From: Dactylosporangium sucinum
Lineage (GTDB): Bacteria; Actinomycetota; Actinomycetes; Mycobacteriales; Micromonosporaceae
Assembly: GCF_014647515.1 (NCBI RefSeq)
Contig: NZ_BMPI01000021.1
Location: 1 to 43,886 of the forward strand
Direction of reading: 5' to 3'
Length of the DNA stretch: 43,886 bases
A model generated the notes under the pieces. The model was given only the letters and a program-made list of their open reading frames with translations, was not told the origin of the DNA and made no database searches. The position numbers were made by a program, and so were the translations under genes. Positions 1-7,168 of this stretch are shown piece by piece (position 1 is the first letter of the stretch; each line of letters begins with the position of its first letter).

Positions 1-79
1 CGCCGCCCGCTACGGCTCCCGCTTCGAACCGCCACAGCTCCTGCTGGACAAAGCCACCCGCGGCGAACAGTTCCGCTGA
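1..79 (+). CDS. C-terminal end of a probable 3-hydroxyacyl-CoA dehydrogenase (partial)
   Basis: Reading frame 2 is open from the window edge to TGA at 77-79. Only 25 residues are visible, ending in a motif of the form RYGSRFEPPQLL...RGEQF. This matches the C-terminal signature of 3-hydroxyacyl-CoA dehydrogenase / FadB-type proteins, where a YG-RF-PP-LL segment and a short R-G-x-F tail close the second helical domain. The role would be NAD-dependent oxidation of 3-hydroxyacyl-CoA in beta-oxidation. The next gene begins 3 nt downstream, so the two may be cotranscribed. The call rests on a short tail only. Confidence 0.45.
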   Translation, partial: AARYGSRFEPPQLLLDKATRGEQFR

Positions 80-82
80 GGC

Positions 83-967
83 ATGCGTCTCGTCTCGCTC
101 CTGCCGTCCGCGACGGAGATCGTGTACGCCCTCGGGCTCGGTGACGAGCTCGTGGGCGTCACGTTCGAGTGTGACGAGCCGCCGGCCGCCCGCCGCGACA
201 AGACCGTCGTCGTCGGCGGGCGGGACACCCGCGGGATGACTCCCGGCGAGATCGACGACTACGTCAAGGCGGAACTCGCCGCGGGCGGCGACCTGTACAC
301 GCTGCACGCCGACGCCCTCGCCGGCCTCGCCCCCGACCTGATCCTCACCCAGGACCTGTGCCGGGTCTGCGCGCTGCCGTCCGGGCAGGTCGAGGACGCC
401 CTCGGGTACCTCGGCTGCCGCGCCGACGTCCTCTCCCTCGACCCGTACACCCTCGACGAGGTCCTCGGCACGATCGAGCAGGTCGGCGCCGCGGCCGGCG
501 TCCCCGAGCGGTCGGCCGCGCTCGTCGCCGCGCTCCGGGCCCGGCTCGACGCGGTCGCGGCGGCCGTCGCCGGGCGGCCCCGCCCGCGGGTCGCGGTCGT
601 CGAGTGGGTCGAGCCGCCGTTCACCGCCGGCCACTGGGTGCCCGACCTGGTCACGGCGGCCGGCGGTGAGCCGGTCGCGGCCCGGCCGGGCGCCCGCTCG
701 GTGCAGACGACGTGGGCGGAGTTCGCGGCCGCCGCGCCCGACGTCGTGCTGGTCGCGCCGTGCGGCTTCCACCTCGGCGGCGCCGCTCGGCAGGCGCTCA
801 CCGTCAAGGAACGGTTCCCGTCGGCGCAGGTGTGGGCGATCGACGCGGACGGGATCGTGGTGCGGCCCGGCCCGCGGCTCGTCGACGGCGTCGAGACGAT
901 CGCCGCGATCCTGCACCCGGACGCCGTGCCGCCGTACTCGCCGTCCGCCACCGCCCTGCTGTGTTGA
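83..967 (+). CDS. BtuF-like cobalamin/metal-chelate ABC transporter substrate-binding family protein
   Basis: 294 residues starting MRLVSLLPSATEIVYALGLG, the classic start of the periplasmic-binding-protein (BtuF/FecB fold) family. The conserved segment VGVTFECDEP follows, then L-PDLILTQDLCRVCALP near residues 85-100, with paired cysteines often seen in actinobacterial cobalamin-binding homologues. There is no signal peptide or lipobox at this ATG, so as annotated it would be cytoplasmic. Such signal-less homologues are common, and their substrate is usually unproven. No permease or ATPase partner lies in the window. The ATG is 3 nt after the preceding stop and has no clear Shine-Dalgarno, suggesting readthrough from the upstream operon. 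Its TGA lies inside the left arm of a large inverted repeat. Family call is firm; ligand is not. Confidence 0.8.
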   Translation: MRLVSLLPSATEIVYALGLGDELVGVTFECDEPPAARRDKTVVVGGRDTRGMTPGEIDDYVKAELAAGGDLYTLHADALAGLAPDLILTQDLCRVCALPSGQVEDALGYLGCRADVLSLDPYTLDEVLGTIEQVGAAAGVPERSAALVAALRARLDAVAAAVAGRPRPRVAVVEWVEPPFTAGHWVPDLVTAAGGEPVAARPGARSVQTTWAEFAAAAPDVVLVAPCGFHLGGAARQALTVKERFPSAQVWAIDADGIVVRPGPRLVDGVETIAAILHPDAVPPYSPSATALLC

Positions 968-1038
968 TCTTGCAGTTGTGGTGCCTGACAAACCCGGACA
1001 TCGTGGGAGTGTCGTGGCACCACAACTGCAAGATCAAC
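963..1038. repeat. Perfect 23-bp inverted repeat between convergent genes
   Basis: The arms are 963-985 and 1016-1038, perfectly complementary over 23 bp, with a 30-nt spacer. The left arm starts GTTGATCTTGCAGTTGTGG and carries the stop codon of the BtuF-like gene. The right arm ends 5 nt before the stop of the TetR gene on the other strand. Placement between convergent genes fits a bidirectional terminator. The size, the GATC-containing ends and the long spacer also resemble dispersed palindromic elements of Micromonosporaceae intergenic regions (from memory, not checked). There is no T-tract. Confidence 0.85.
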
Positions 1039-1043
1039 GCGCG

Positions 1044-1583
1044 TCAGGAGGGCATGAGGGTGGAGATCGCCGACGCCAGGGGCTCCACGGCAACCTCGTC
1101 GCCCGTCACTACCGACTGGAGCACTGCGCCGTCGACCAGGGCGATGATCGCGGTCGCCGCGGCCGGCCCGGTGTGCGGGGCGACGACCGCGTGCAGGCCG
1201 TCGATCCACTGCCGGGCCAGCGGCCGCAGGGACGGGGTGCGGGCGGCGGCGAGGTACAGCTCGTACTCCAGCAGCGCCCGCGGCCGGTCCGTCACGGACT
1301 CGGCGGCCATCCGGCTGAGCGCGCCGGGCACGTCATCGGCCGTGCGCACCTGCGAGGCCAGGGCAGCCACCTCGGCGTCGACCTGCTGGGCGGCCAGCTC
1401 CAGACCGGCGGCGATCAGGTCGCTCAGGGTCGGGTAGTAGTACGTCGTGGCGCCGAGCGGCACCCCGGCCCGGGCCGCGACCGCCCGGTGGGTGGTGCGG
1501 CCGACGCCGACCTCGGCCACCACCTCGACGACCGCCTCGGCCAGGGCGCGGCGGCGGCCTTCGGGGTCACGCCGGGCGGTCAG
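1044..1583 (-). CDS. TetR-family repressor, probable CTG start
   Basis: A TetR regulator of about 179 residues. The N-terminal helix-turn-helix reads VAEVGVGRTTHRAVAARAG followed by VPLGATTYYYPTLSDL, the typical helix 3/4 signature; the rest is the ligand-binding domain. An initiation at GTG 1523 would delete helix 1 (RRRALAEAVVEVV), so the start must lie upstream. No in-frame ATG, GTG or TTG exists there, but a CTG at 1583-1581 overlaps the TGA of the upstream SMR gene (CTGA, 4-nt overlap), giving a normal-length protein beginning (M)TARRDPEGRRR. It is cotranscribed with the SMR pump and very likely binds the palindrome at 1914-1941. Start is inferred; family is secure. Confidence 0.85.
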   Translation of the reverse strand: MTARRDPEGRRRALAEAVVEVVAEVGVGRTTHRAVAARAGVPLGATTYYYPTLSDLIAAGLELAAQQVDAEVAALASQVRTADDVPGALSRMAAESVTDRPRALLEYELYLAAARTPSLRPLARQWIDGLHAVVAPHTGPAAATAIIALVDGAVLQSVVTGDEVAVEPLASAISTLMPS

Positions 1584-1900
1584 TGCGCACCGCCCAGGTT
1601 CAGGATCACCACGCCACCGATGACCAGGGCCACGCCGACGACCTTGGTGAGGCTCAGCGGCTCACCGAGGAAGACGGCGCCGATGGCGACGATCGCCGCG
1701 GTGCCGAGGCCCGACCACACCGCATAGGCGACCCCGACGGGGACCGCCTTCACCGCCTGGGCGAGGAAGACGAACGACAGGGCATAGCCGACCAGGGTGC
1801 CGACCGTCGGCCACAGCCTGGTGAAGCCCTCGGTCGACTTGATCATGCTGGTCGCGACCACCTCGACGCCGATCGCGAACGCCAGGAAGACGTAGGCCAT
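1580..1900 (-). CDS. Small multidrug resistance (SMR/QacE-EmrE type) efflux protein
   Basis: 106 residues forming four transmembrane helices, the standard SMR length. MAYVFLAFAIGVEVVATS carries the membrane-embedded glutamate (E13, equivalent to EmrE E14) that binds proton and cationic drug. The signature continues with LWPTVGTLVGYALSF and VAYAVWSGLG. ATG at 1900 is preferred over GTG at 1909 because AAGGAG lies 8 nt upstream of the ATG, whereas the GTG would overlap it. SMR proteins work as antiparallel homodimers or as heteropairs; only one gene is present, so a homodimer is likely. It is first in a two-gene operon with its TetR regulator. Substrates cannot be told from sequence, and a SugE-like guanidinium exporter role is possible. 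Confidence 0.93.
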   Translation of the reverse strand: MAYVFLAFAIGVEVVATSMIKSTEGFTRLWPTVGTLVGYALSFVFLAQAVKAVPVGVAYAVWSGLGTAAIVAIGAVFLGEPLSLTKVVGVALVIGGVVILNLGGAH

Positions 1901-1913
1901 GTTCTCCACTCCT

Positions 1914-1941
1914 TGTACAACCGTACTAGTACGATCGTACA
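1914..1941. promoter_or_regulatory. TetR-type operator and promoter of the SMR-tetR operon
   Basis: A 28-bp dyad matches its reverse complement at 24 of 28 positions. It has a perfect 12-bp core CGTACTAGTACG (1922-1933) flanked by TGTAC/GTACA outer arms. A -10-like TACGGT (minus strand, 1925-1920) lies inside it, and the Shine-Dalgarno of the SMR gene begins at its edge. Occupancy would block transcription of SMR and tetR, the usual autoregulated arrangement. Confidence 0.8.
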
Positions 1942-1948
1942 GGAACCC

Positions 1949-3079
1949 CTACGGGGTGAGTTGTGCCCGCCGCGCGGCCCGGGAGCGGCGCACGCCGAAC
2001 ACGCCGACGGCGATCAGCAGCACGCCGAGCACCAGGAATCCGGTCACGATCCAGGTGACGTCCCGCAGCGAGAGGCTGTCCAGGAACGACTGGTCCTTCG
2101 CCGGCGCCGGTGCGGCCGCGGGGGCGGCGGACGGGGTCGGCTTCGGCGGCACGAACGGGGTGTACTTCAGGATGGCGACGGGCTTCGGCTGGTCCGACGC
2201 GGTCAGGAAGTTGCGGCCGTCGAGCGTGTAGGCGATCGCCTCGCCCTGCGGCTCGTTGGGCAGCGGGGTGATCCGCGGCGTGCCGGTCGTGATGGCCGCG
2301 GTCACGTCGCCGTCGGTGACGTCGAACTCGTAGGCGTCGGACATGGTGCGCACCACGGCCCGCTTGCCGTCGGGGCTCACCGCCGCGCCGGTCACCACGC
2401 CCTGGCCGAGGATGCCCAGCGGGTTGGCCGTCCCCGTCGCCTGCGTGACGAACTTGCCGACCTGCTTGAGCTTGAACCCGGCCGCGTTGTTGGACGGCAG
2501 CGGCCCGTCCGGCACGTACACCTCGCCGGCCGGGTCCTTGGTGACGATGACGGGCGTGCCGTCGCCGGAGATCAGCAGGGCCTCGGCGTCGCGGGGCTTG
2601 CCGTCGGGGTACACGAGCCGGTGGATGACGGGCGCGCTCGCCTGCGGCGCGAGGCTCCACAGTGCGATCGTCGAGCGGCGGTTGCCGGACCCGCCGGTCG
2701 CGGTGGTGTTGTCGCCCACGTCGGCGACCCACACCGTCCCGTCCTTGGCCACCGCGAGGTCCTCGGGGTCGAACGCGCTGGTCGGGTAGGCCACCGACCG
2801 GACGAGCTTGCAGCTCGCGTCCAGGAACATGATCCTGGTCCTGGTCCGGTCGATGTTGCTGTCGTTGATCACGACATACCCGTCGGCCGTCGCGGCCAGG
2901 CCGGACACCTCGGTCACCTGCGGGTCGCTGATGGTGCACACCGGGGTCCCGGCGACCGAGGGCCCCGTCGACGCGGCCGCCGAGGGCCCTTCGGACGGTG
3001 CGTAGCCCGCCGCGGGCCCCGCCGCCACACCAACCACCACCGCCACGACCGCGAGGCCGCCCCCGATCCGCTGCAACAT
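1949..3079 (-). CDS. Secreted propeller-like protein with C-terminal membrane anchor
   Basis: 376 residues. The N-terminus is an export signal (MLQRI, then a hydrophobic run to about residue 24). The central part, about residues 45-320, has repeated strand motifs such as VSGLAATADGYVVINDSN, DPEDLAVAKDGTVWVADVGDN and DAEALLISGDGTPVIVTKD, as in NHL/SMP-30-like or esterase-like beta-propellers. A Pro/Ala linker (PPKPTPSAAPAAAPAPAK) is followed by a single TM helix around residues 345-367 and a basic tail RRSRAARRAQ. This predicts an extracellular domain tethered to the outer face of the membrane. No catalytic residues are recognised. A CAGACT box 7 nt before the ATG fits a leaderless start. Confidence 0.8.
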   Translation of the reverse strand: MLQRIGGGLAVVAVVVGVAAGPAAGYAPSEGPSAAASTGPSVAGTPVCTISDPQVTEVSGLAATADGYVVINDSNIDRTRTRIMFLDASCKLVRSVAYPTSAFDPEDLAVAKDGTVWVADVGDNTTATGGSGNRRSTIALWSLAPQASAPVIHRLVYPDGKPRDAEALLISGDGTPVIVTKDPAGEVYVPDGPLPSNNAAGFKLKQVGKFVTQATGTANPLGILGQGVVTGAAVSPDGKRAVVRTMSDAYEFDVTDGDVTAAITTGTPRITPLPNEPQGEAIAYTLDGRNFLTASDQPKPVAILKYTPFVPPKPTPSAAPAAAPAPAKDQSFLDSLSLRDVTWIVTGFLVLGVLLIAVGVFGVRRSRAARRAQLTP

Positions 3080-3183
3080 GCGCGACAGTCTGGCAGACGC
3101 ATCCCATGGTCACCGATCACGGGTGCGGATGCGTCAGCGGCGGGCGGGACCTGGCCGCCGTGACCCCCCGGCGTGGGCCACAG

Positions 3184-3206
3184 CCTCCCCGAGCAGCTCG
3201 GGGAGG
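3184..3206. repeat. 23-nt perfect hairpin in a divergent intergenic region
   Basis: Ten-base arms CCTCCCCGAG (3184-3193) and CTCGGGGAGG (3197-3206) enclose CAG. It lies between the divergent genes starting at 3079 and 3286, has no T-tract, and could be an operator or a 5'-leader hairpin of the small membrane protein. The rest of the 206-nt gap shows no other gene. Confidence 0.6.
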
Positions 3207-3285
3207 ACATCATCCGGCGAATGCCCTGATGCGCCCCTTCCACTCCTGGCGTTACATTCGGGACAGCGACCTGGGGGGAGGCGTC

Positions 3286-3459
3286 ATGCGGGATCGGCTC
3301 GGGTTGGTGGGGATCGCCGCGCTTACCGGCGGCTGGTTCACGGTCTCATGGCGTGTGCTGGGCAAGCCGATCGTCGACGCCGTCGGCGAGACCGTCGGGG
3401 GCGTCTCCGTGGTGCTGCTGGGCATCGCCGTCATCAGCGCCGCCCGCGCGTCGCGGTGA
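3286..3459 (+). CDS. Small two-helix membrane protein (57 residues)
   Basis: ATG at 3286 is preceded by GGGGGGAGG with a short spacer (GCGTC), a strong Shine-Dalgarno. The product has two hydrophobic segments (residues 5-25 and 36-54) separated by GKPIVDAVGETVGG, and ends in AARASR. It resembles no named family that I recognise. The 3' two-thirds (from 3346) are antisense to the last 38 codons of the DHA2 transporter. Those transporter codons encode a polar tail (DDGDAQQHHGD and so on) beyond its last TM helix and look unconstrained, whereas this frame gives a clean hydrophobic protein. Probably real; function unknown. Confidence 0.6.
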   Translation: MRDRLGLVGIAALTGGWFTVSWRVLGKPIVDAVGETVGGVSVVLLGIAVISAARASR

Positions 3460-4812
3460 GCGCAGCAGCAGCGCCGCGCCGGCCATCGACAGCACCAGCA
3501 GGCCGGCGCTGATCGTGAACGCCAGGCGGTAGCCGGCGGTCAGCGCGTCCGGTTCGCCGGCGCCGGCCGCGAGCAGCGTGCCCGTGCGGTGCGCGGCGAG
3601 CGTCGACAGGGCCGCGACCCCGACCGCCATGCCCAGCTGCTGCGTCGTGTTGAACAGCCCGGACGCGAGCCCGGCGTCGTCCCCGCGCGCGCCGGACATG
3701 CCCAGGCCGGTGATCGCCGGCAGGACCAGGCCGCCGCCGGCGACGAGCACCATGACCGGCAGGAGGTCGCTCGCGTACCGCGCGTCGGCGGGCAGCCGGG
3801 TCAGCCAGCCCAGCGCCGCGGCCAGCAGCGCGAGCCCGGCGATGAGCACGACCTTCTCGCCGAGGCGGGCGATGAGCCGGGCCGACGCCCCGAGCGACAC
3901 GGCCGCGATCGCCAGCGCCGCCGGCAGCATCGCCAGGCCCGTCTGGAGCGCGGTGTAGGCGAGCACGCGCTGCATGTACAACGCGATGAGAATCTGGAAC
4001 GAGAACATCGCGCCGATGAACAGGATCTGCAGCACGTTGGCGGCGGACACCTGCCGCGACCGGAAGATCCGCAGCGGGATGAGCGGCGTGCGGGCGGTCG
4101 CCTGCCGCGCCACGAACCCGGCCAGCAGCACCGCGGCAGCACCGATGGCGAGCAGGCTGCGCGGCTGGACGACGGCGTAGATCGCGGCCATCAGCCCGGC
4201 GGTGACGAGCAGCCCGCCGAGCACGTCGGCGCCGGCGCGCAGGCCCAGGCCGCGGTCGGACGGCAGGTACGGCACCGCGAGCGCGAGCGTCGCCAGCCCG
4301 ATCGGCACGTTGATGAGGAAGATCCAGTGCCAGCTCAGCAGGTCGGTGAGCACGCCGCCGAGGACCTGGCCGATCGACGCGCCGGCCGCGCCGGTGAACG
4401 AGAAGACGCCGATGGCGGTCGCCCGCTCCCGCGGCGCGGGGAACAGCGTGACGAGGATGCCGAGGCTGACCGCGCTGAACATCGCGCCGCCGACGCCCTG
4501 CAGGAACCGTGCGGCGACCAGCATCCCGGCGTTGACCGACAGCCCGGCCAGCACCGACGCGCCGACGAAGACGAGCGTGCCGGCGGCGAGGACCCGCTTG
4601 CGGCCGAGCAGGTCGCCGAGGCGGCCGGCGAGCAGCAGCAGGCTGCCGAACGCGATGAGGTAGGCGTTGACGATCCAGGTCAGGCCCTCCGGCGTGAAGC
4701 CGAGATCGCCCTGCATGACGGGCATCGCGACCGTGACGATGCTGCCGTCGAGGACCACCATCAGCGTCCCGGCGGCGATCACGGCGAGCGCGAGCCACTT
4801 GTTCTTCCGCAT
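3346..4812 (-). CDS. DHA2-family (EmrB/QacA) MFS drug exporter
   Basis: 488 residues with about 14 TM helices. LVVLDGSIVTVAMPVMQGDLGF (helix 1) is the hallmark of the DHA2 group, followed by GRLGDLLGRKRV (motif A) and FSFTGAAGASIGQVLGGVL (motif C, antiporter). It would export hydrophobic drugs against the proton gradient. ATG 4812 is chosen because MRKNKWLALAVI immediately precedes helix 1 and a -10-like TACGGT lies 7 nt upstream (leaderless). The upstream TTG 4848 would run through the operator. The C-terminal 35 or so residues are a polar extension overlapping the small gene at 3286-3459. It lies directly downstream of marR on the same strand, with a MarR-type operator over its own promoter. 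Confidence 0.93.
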   Translation of the reverse strand: MRKNKWLALAVIAAGTLMVVLDGSIVTVAMPVMQGDLGFTPEGLTWIVNAYLIAFGSLLLLAGRLGDLLGRKRVLAAGTLVFVGASVLAGLSVNAGMLVAARFLQGVGGAMFSAVSLGILVTLFPAPRERATAIGVFSFTGAAGASIGQVLGGVLTDLLSWHWIFLINVPIGLATLALAVPYLPSDRGLGLRAGADVLGGLLVTAGLMAAIYAVVQPRSLLAIGAAAVLLAGFVARQATARTPLIPLRIFRSRQVSAANVLQILFIGAMFSFQILIALYMQRVLAYTALQTGLAMLPAALAIAAVSLGASARLIARLGEKVVLIAGLALLAAALGWLTRLPADARYASDLLPVMVLVAGGGLVLPAITGLGMSGARGDDAGLASGLFNTTQQLGMAVGVAALSTLAAHRTGTLLAAGAGEPDALTAGYRLAFTISAGLLVLSMAGAALLLRSPRRAGGADDGDAQQHHGDAPDGLADGVDDRLAQHTP

Positions 4813-4819
4813 GGGTCCG

Positions 4820-4843
4820 ACCGTAGCAGATCGTCTGCTACGG
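4820..4843 (-). promoter_or_regulatory. MarR operator overlapping the -10 box of the DHA2 exporter
   Basis: Perfect 10-bp arms CCGTAGCAGA (4821-4830) and TCTGCTACGG (4834-4843) around TCG. The minus-strand -10-like TACGGT occupies 4825-4820, ending 7 nt before ATG 4812. The inner motif GCAGA-N3-TCTGC recurs upstream of marR at 5350-5362, which supports recognition by the same repressor. Confidence 0.82.
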
Positions 4844-4860
4844 AACAATCTTGTTGGGGA

Positions 4861-5325
4861 TTACTGGCGGGCCCTCCGCACGCCCTGCGCCTCGACCGGG
4901 GTGGCCAGGAGCCCCTGCGCGAGCCGGGTCAGCGCGCCGACCAGCACCGACCGCTCCTCCTCGGGCAACGCGTCGAGGACGGCGGCGTGCACCGAGTCGG
5001 CGATCTCCTGGCTGCGGGCGGCCATCTCGGCCCCGGCCGGGGTGACGGCGATGATCCGGGCCCGCCGGTCGGTGCTCGACGGGCGGCGCTCGGCCAGCCC
5101 GGCCTTCTCGAGGGCGTCGACGGTGACCACCATCGTGGTCTTGTCCATGCCGCCGATCTCGGCCAGCTGGATCTGGGTACGCTCCTCGCCGAGCGCGTGG
5201 ACGAGCACGCAGTGCATGCGCGCGGTCAGGCCGATCTCGGCGAGCGCGGCGGCCATCCGCGTGCGCAGCACGTGACCGGTGTGGTCGAGGAGGTAGGAGA
5301 GGTCCGGCGTGAGCGTGGCGGCCAT
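4861..5325 (-). CDS. MarR-family transcriptional repressor
   Basis: 154 residues. MAATLTPDLSYLLDHTGHVLRTRMAAAL is the dimerisation helix. IGLTARMHCVLVHALGEERTQIQLAEIGGMDKTTMVVTVDALEKAGLAERRPSSTDRRARII forms the winged helix, with the canonical DRR wing motif. The start at ATG 5325 gives normal MarR length; TATGCT lies 6 nt upstream, consistent with a leaderless message. It precedes the DHA2 exporter by 48 nt, and both promoters carry the same GCAGA-N3-TCTGC dyad, so it is the likely autoregulated local repressor of the pump. Confidence 0.93.
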   Translation of the reverse strand: MAATLTPDLSYLLDHTGHVLRTRMAAALAEIGLTARMHCVLVHALGEERTQIQLAEIGGMDKTTMVVTVDALEKAGLAERRPSSTDRRARIIAVTPAGAEMAARSQEIADSVHAAVLDALPEEERSVLVGALTRLAQGLLATPVEAQGVRRARQ

Positions 5326-5331
5326 CGTCCC

Positions 5332-5362
5332 AGCATAGATAATCTGCTGGCAGACCGTCTGC
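5332..5362 (-). promoter_or_regulatory. marR promoter with second MarR half-palindrome
   Basis: A minus-strand -10-like TATGCT (5337-5332) sits 6 nt before ATG 5325. Upstream, GCAGA-CCG-TCTGC (5350-5362) repeats the core of the operator at 4821-4843. This indicates autorepression. Confidence 0.72.
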
Positions 5363-5454
5363 GGTAACTCGCGCGGGGTTGGCGCACGCCCCGCATCGCC
5401 GCCCGCTGAAACAGCTCTCTGACCTCCGCGTTCGCCGAACGGACCAAAACTCCG

Positions 5455-5469
5455 TACACTGTAAAGTGT
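5455..5469 (+). promoter_or_regulatory. Leaderless promoter with ACACT-N4-AGTGT operator for the ABC exporter
   Basis: TACACT (5455-5460) is 7 nt before the GTG at 5468. The dyad ACACT (5456-5460) / AGTGT (5465-5469) overlaps both the -10 box and the start codon, the size and position expected of a TetR-type operator. No TetR gene flanks this operon; the neighbouring MarR has a different motif. Confidence 0.65.
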
Positions 5470-6382
5470 GATCGAAGCCAACGACCTCCGGAAGCGGTAC
5501 GGCAGCAACGCCGCGCTAGACGGGCTTGACCTCAGCGTGGCCGCCGGCAGCGTCCACGGGCTGCTCGGGCCCAACGGCGCCGGCAAGACCACCCTCGTGC
5601 GCATCCTCACGACCCTCGCCAAGGCCGACGGCGGGACGGCGACCGTCGCCGGGTTCGACGTCGCCCGCCGGCCCGACAAGGTGAAACAAGCCATCGGCCT
5701 CGTCGGCCAGCACGCCGCCGTCGACGAGGTGCTCAGCGCCACCCAGAACCTCGTGATGTTCGGCCGCCTCTGCCACCTGCCCACCGCGCACGCGCGAGCG
5801 CGCGCCGGCGAGCTGCTCGACCAGTTCGGCCTCGCGGACACCGGGAACAAGGCCGTGCAGCACTTCTCGGGCGGCATGCGCCGGCGGCTCGACCTCGCCG
5901 CCGGGATGATCCTCGCGCCGCGGGTGCTGTTCCTCGACGAGCCCACGACCGGCCTCGACCCGCGCGGCCGGGCCGAGGTGTGGGCCGCCGTGCGCGACCT
6001 GGCGCGGCAGGGGACGACGGTGCTGATGACCACGCAGTACCTCGACGAAGCCGACCAGCTCGCCGACCGCGTCAGCGTCGTCAACCACGGCCGGGTGGTC
6101 GCCGACGGCACGCCCGACGAGCTCAAGGCCCGCCTCGGCGACGACCGCCTCGAACTCCGCGGCGACCCCGACGCGCTCGCCGCGGCCATGGCCGCGTTCG
6201 GGCCGGTGACCGTCGACCGCGACGAACGCAAGGTCACCGTGAGTGTCCGCGACCGCATGGCCGCGCTCAACGCGGCAATGCGCCACGAGGTCGAGGACGT
6301 CACCCTGCGCCGCCCGACCCTCGACGAGGTGTTCCTGAACCTGACCGAAGCAACCGAAGCAACCGAAGGAGCCACAGCGTGA
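5468..6382 (+). CDS. DrrA-type daunorubicin-resistance ABC exporter ATPase
   Basis: 304 residues. Walker A GPNGAGKTT (about residues 36-44), Q-loop GQHAAVDE, ABC signature FSGGMRRRLDLA, Walker B VLFLDEPTTGLDPRGR and switch histidine region MTTQYLDEAD all fit the DrrA subfamily, including the specific long C-terminal tail (RRPTLDEVFLNLT). It energises the permease encoded next for export of a hydrophobic compound. GTG 5468 is the start: a -10-like TACACT lies 7 nt upstream and the protein begins at the canonical MIEANDLRKRYG. The last codons contain a threefold 9-nt repeat (ACCGAAGCA-like, encoding TEATEATEG) whose final copy makes the Shine-Dalgarno GAAGGAG for the permease. Confidence 0.95.
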   Translation: MIEANDLRKRYGSNAALDGLDLSVAAGSVHGLLGPNGAGKTTLVRILTTLAKADGGTATVAGFDVARRPDKVKQAIGLVGQHAAVDEVLSATQNLVMFGRLCHLPTAHARARAGELLDQFGLADTGNKAVQHFSGGMRRRLDLAAGMILAPRVLFLDEPTTGLDPRGRAEVWAAVRDLARQGTTVLMTTQYLDEADQLADRVSVVNHGRVVADGTPDELKARLGDDRLELRGDPDALAAAMAAFGPVTVDRDERKVTVSVRDRMAALNAAMRHEVEDVTLRRPTLDEVFLNLTEATEATEGATA

Positions 6383-7137
6383 AGTGGGCGCTGCACGACG
6401 GCTGGATCATGACGCACCGGGAGCTGGCCCACCTGGCCCGGCAGCCCGCCCAGCTGATCATCACCCTGCTGTTCCCGGTCCTGCTCGTGGTGATGTTCGC
6501 GTTCGTGCTCGGCGGCGGCATGACCGTGGACGGCGGCGGCGACTACCGGGAGTACCTGCTGCCCGGCATGTTCGCCATGACCATGATGTTTGGCGTCGAG
6601 TCGACGTTCCAGGCCATCGCGACCGACCTCAACCGCGGCGTGACCGACCGGTTCCGGTCGCTGCCGATGTCCCCGGCCGGGCAGGTCCTCGGCCGCAACC
6701 TCGCCGACCTCATCACCTCCGCGCTCGGCCTGCTGGTGATGGTCGGCTGCGGGCTCGCGGTCGGCTGGCGCTGGCACAACGGCGCGGCCGGCGCCCTGGC
6801 CGCGGTCGGCCTGCTGCTCCTGCTGCGCTTCGCGGTGCTGTGGGTCGGCGTGTACCTCGGCCTGCTCAGCCGCAACCCCAACCTGCTCATGGCGGTGCAG
6901 ATCCTGGTGTGGCCGGTCGCGTTCCTCTCCAGCGCGCTCGCCTCACCCGCCGACATGCCGTCGTGGCTGGGGGCGCTCAGCGCCTGGAACCCGCTGTCGG
7001 CGACGGCCGACGCCACCCGCGCACTGTTCGGCAACCCGGGGGAGGGGCAGGTCTGGAAGGCTGTGGCGTGGCCGCTCGCGCTCGTGGCGGTCTTCTTCCC
7101 GCTGTCGATCCGGCAGTACCGGAGGCTGTCACGATGA
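6379..7137 (+). CDS. DrrB-type ABC-2 transporter permease
   Basis: 252 residues with six TM helices of the ABC-2 type. LARQPAQLIITLLFPVLLVVMFAFVLGG is helix 1; DYREYLLPGMFAMTMMFG and TDLNRGVTDRFRSLPMSP are the conserved coupling-helix region of the DrrB family. GTG 6379 overlaps the ATPase stop (GTGA, 4 nt) with GAAGGAG in front, so translation is coupled. Forms the membrane channel of the exporter. Confidence 0.93.
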   Translation: MKWALHDGWIMTHRELAHLARQPAQLIITLLFPVLLVVMFAFVLGGGMTVDGGGDYREYLLPGMFAMTMMFGVESTFQAIATDLNRGVTDRFRSLPMSPAGQVLGRNLADLITSALGLLVMVGCGLAVGWRWHNGAAGALAAVGLLLLLRFAVLWVGVYLGLLSRNPNLLMAVQILVWPVAFLSSALASPADMPSWLGALSAWNPLSATADATRALFGNPGEGQVWKAVAWPLALVAVFFPLSIRQYRRLSR

Positions 7138-7168
7138 GGTAGCGTAGAGCGTTCTGAGAAAACGAAAA

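Noticed and set aside
6339..6371. ACCGAAGCA triple repeat as a regulatory element
   Set aside because: It encodes the C-terminus of the ABC ATPase and supplies the next Shine-Dalgarno; coding repetition is sufficient explanation.
4861..6777. Apparent 638-codon protein including MarR at its C-terminus
   Set aside because: The frame upstream of ATG 5325 is antisense to the ABC exporter and non-protein-like; only the MarR part is real.
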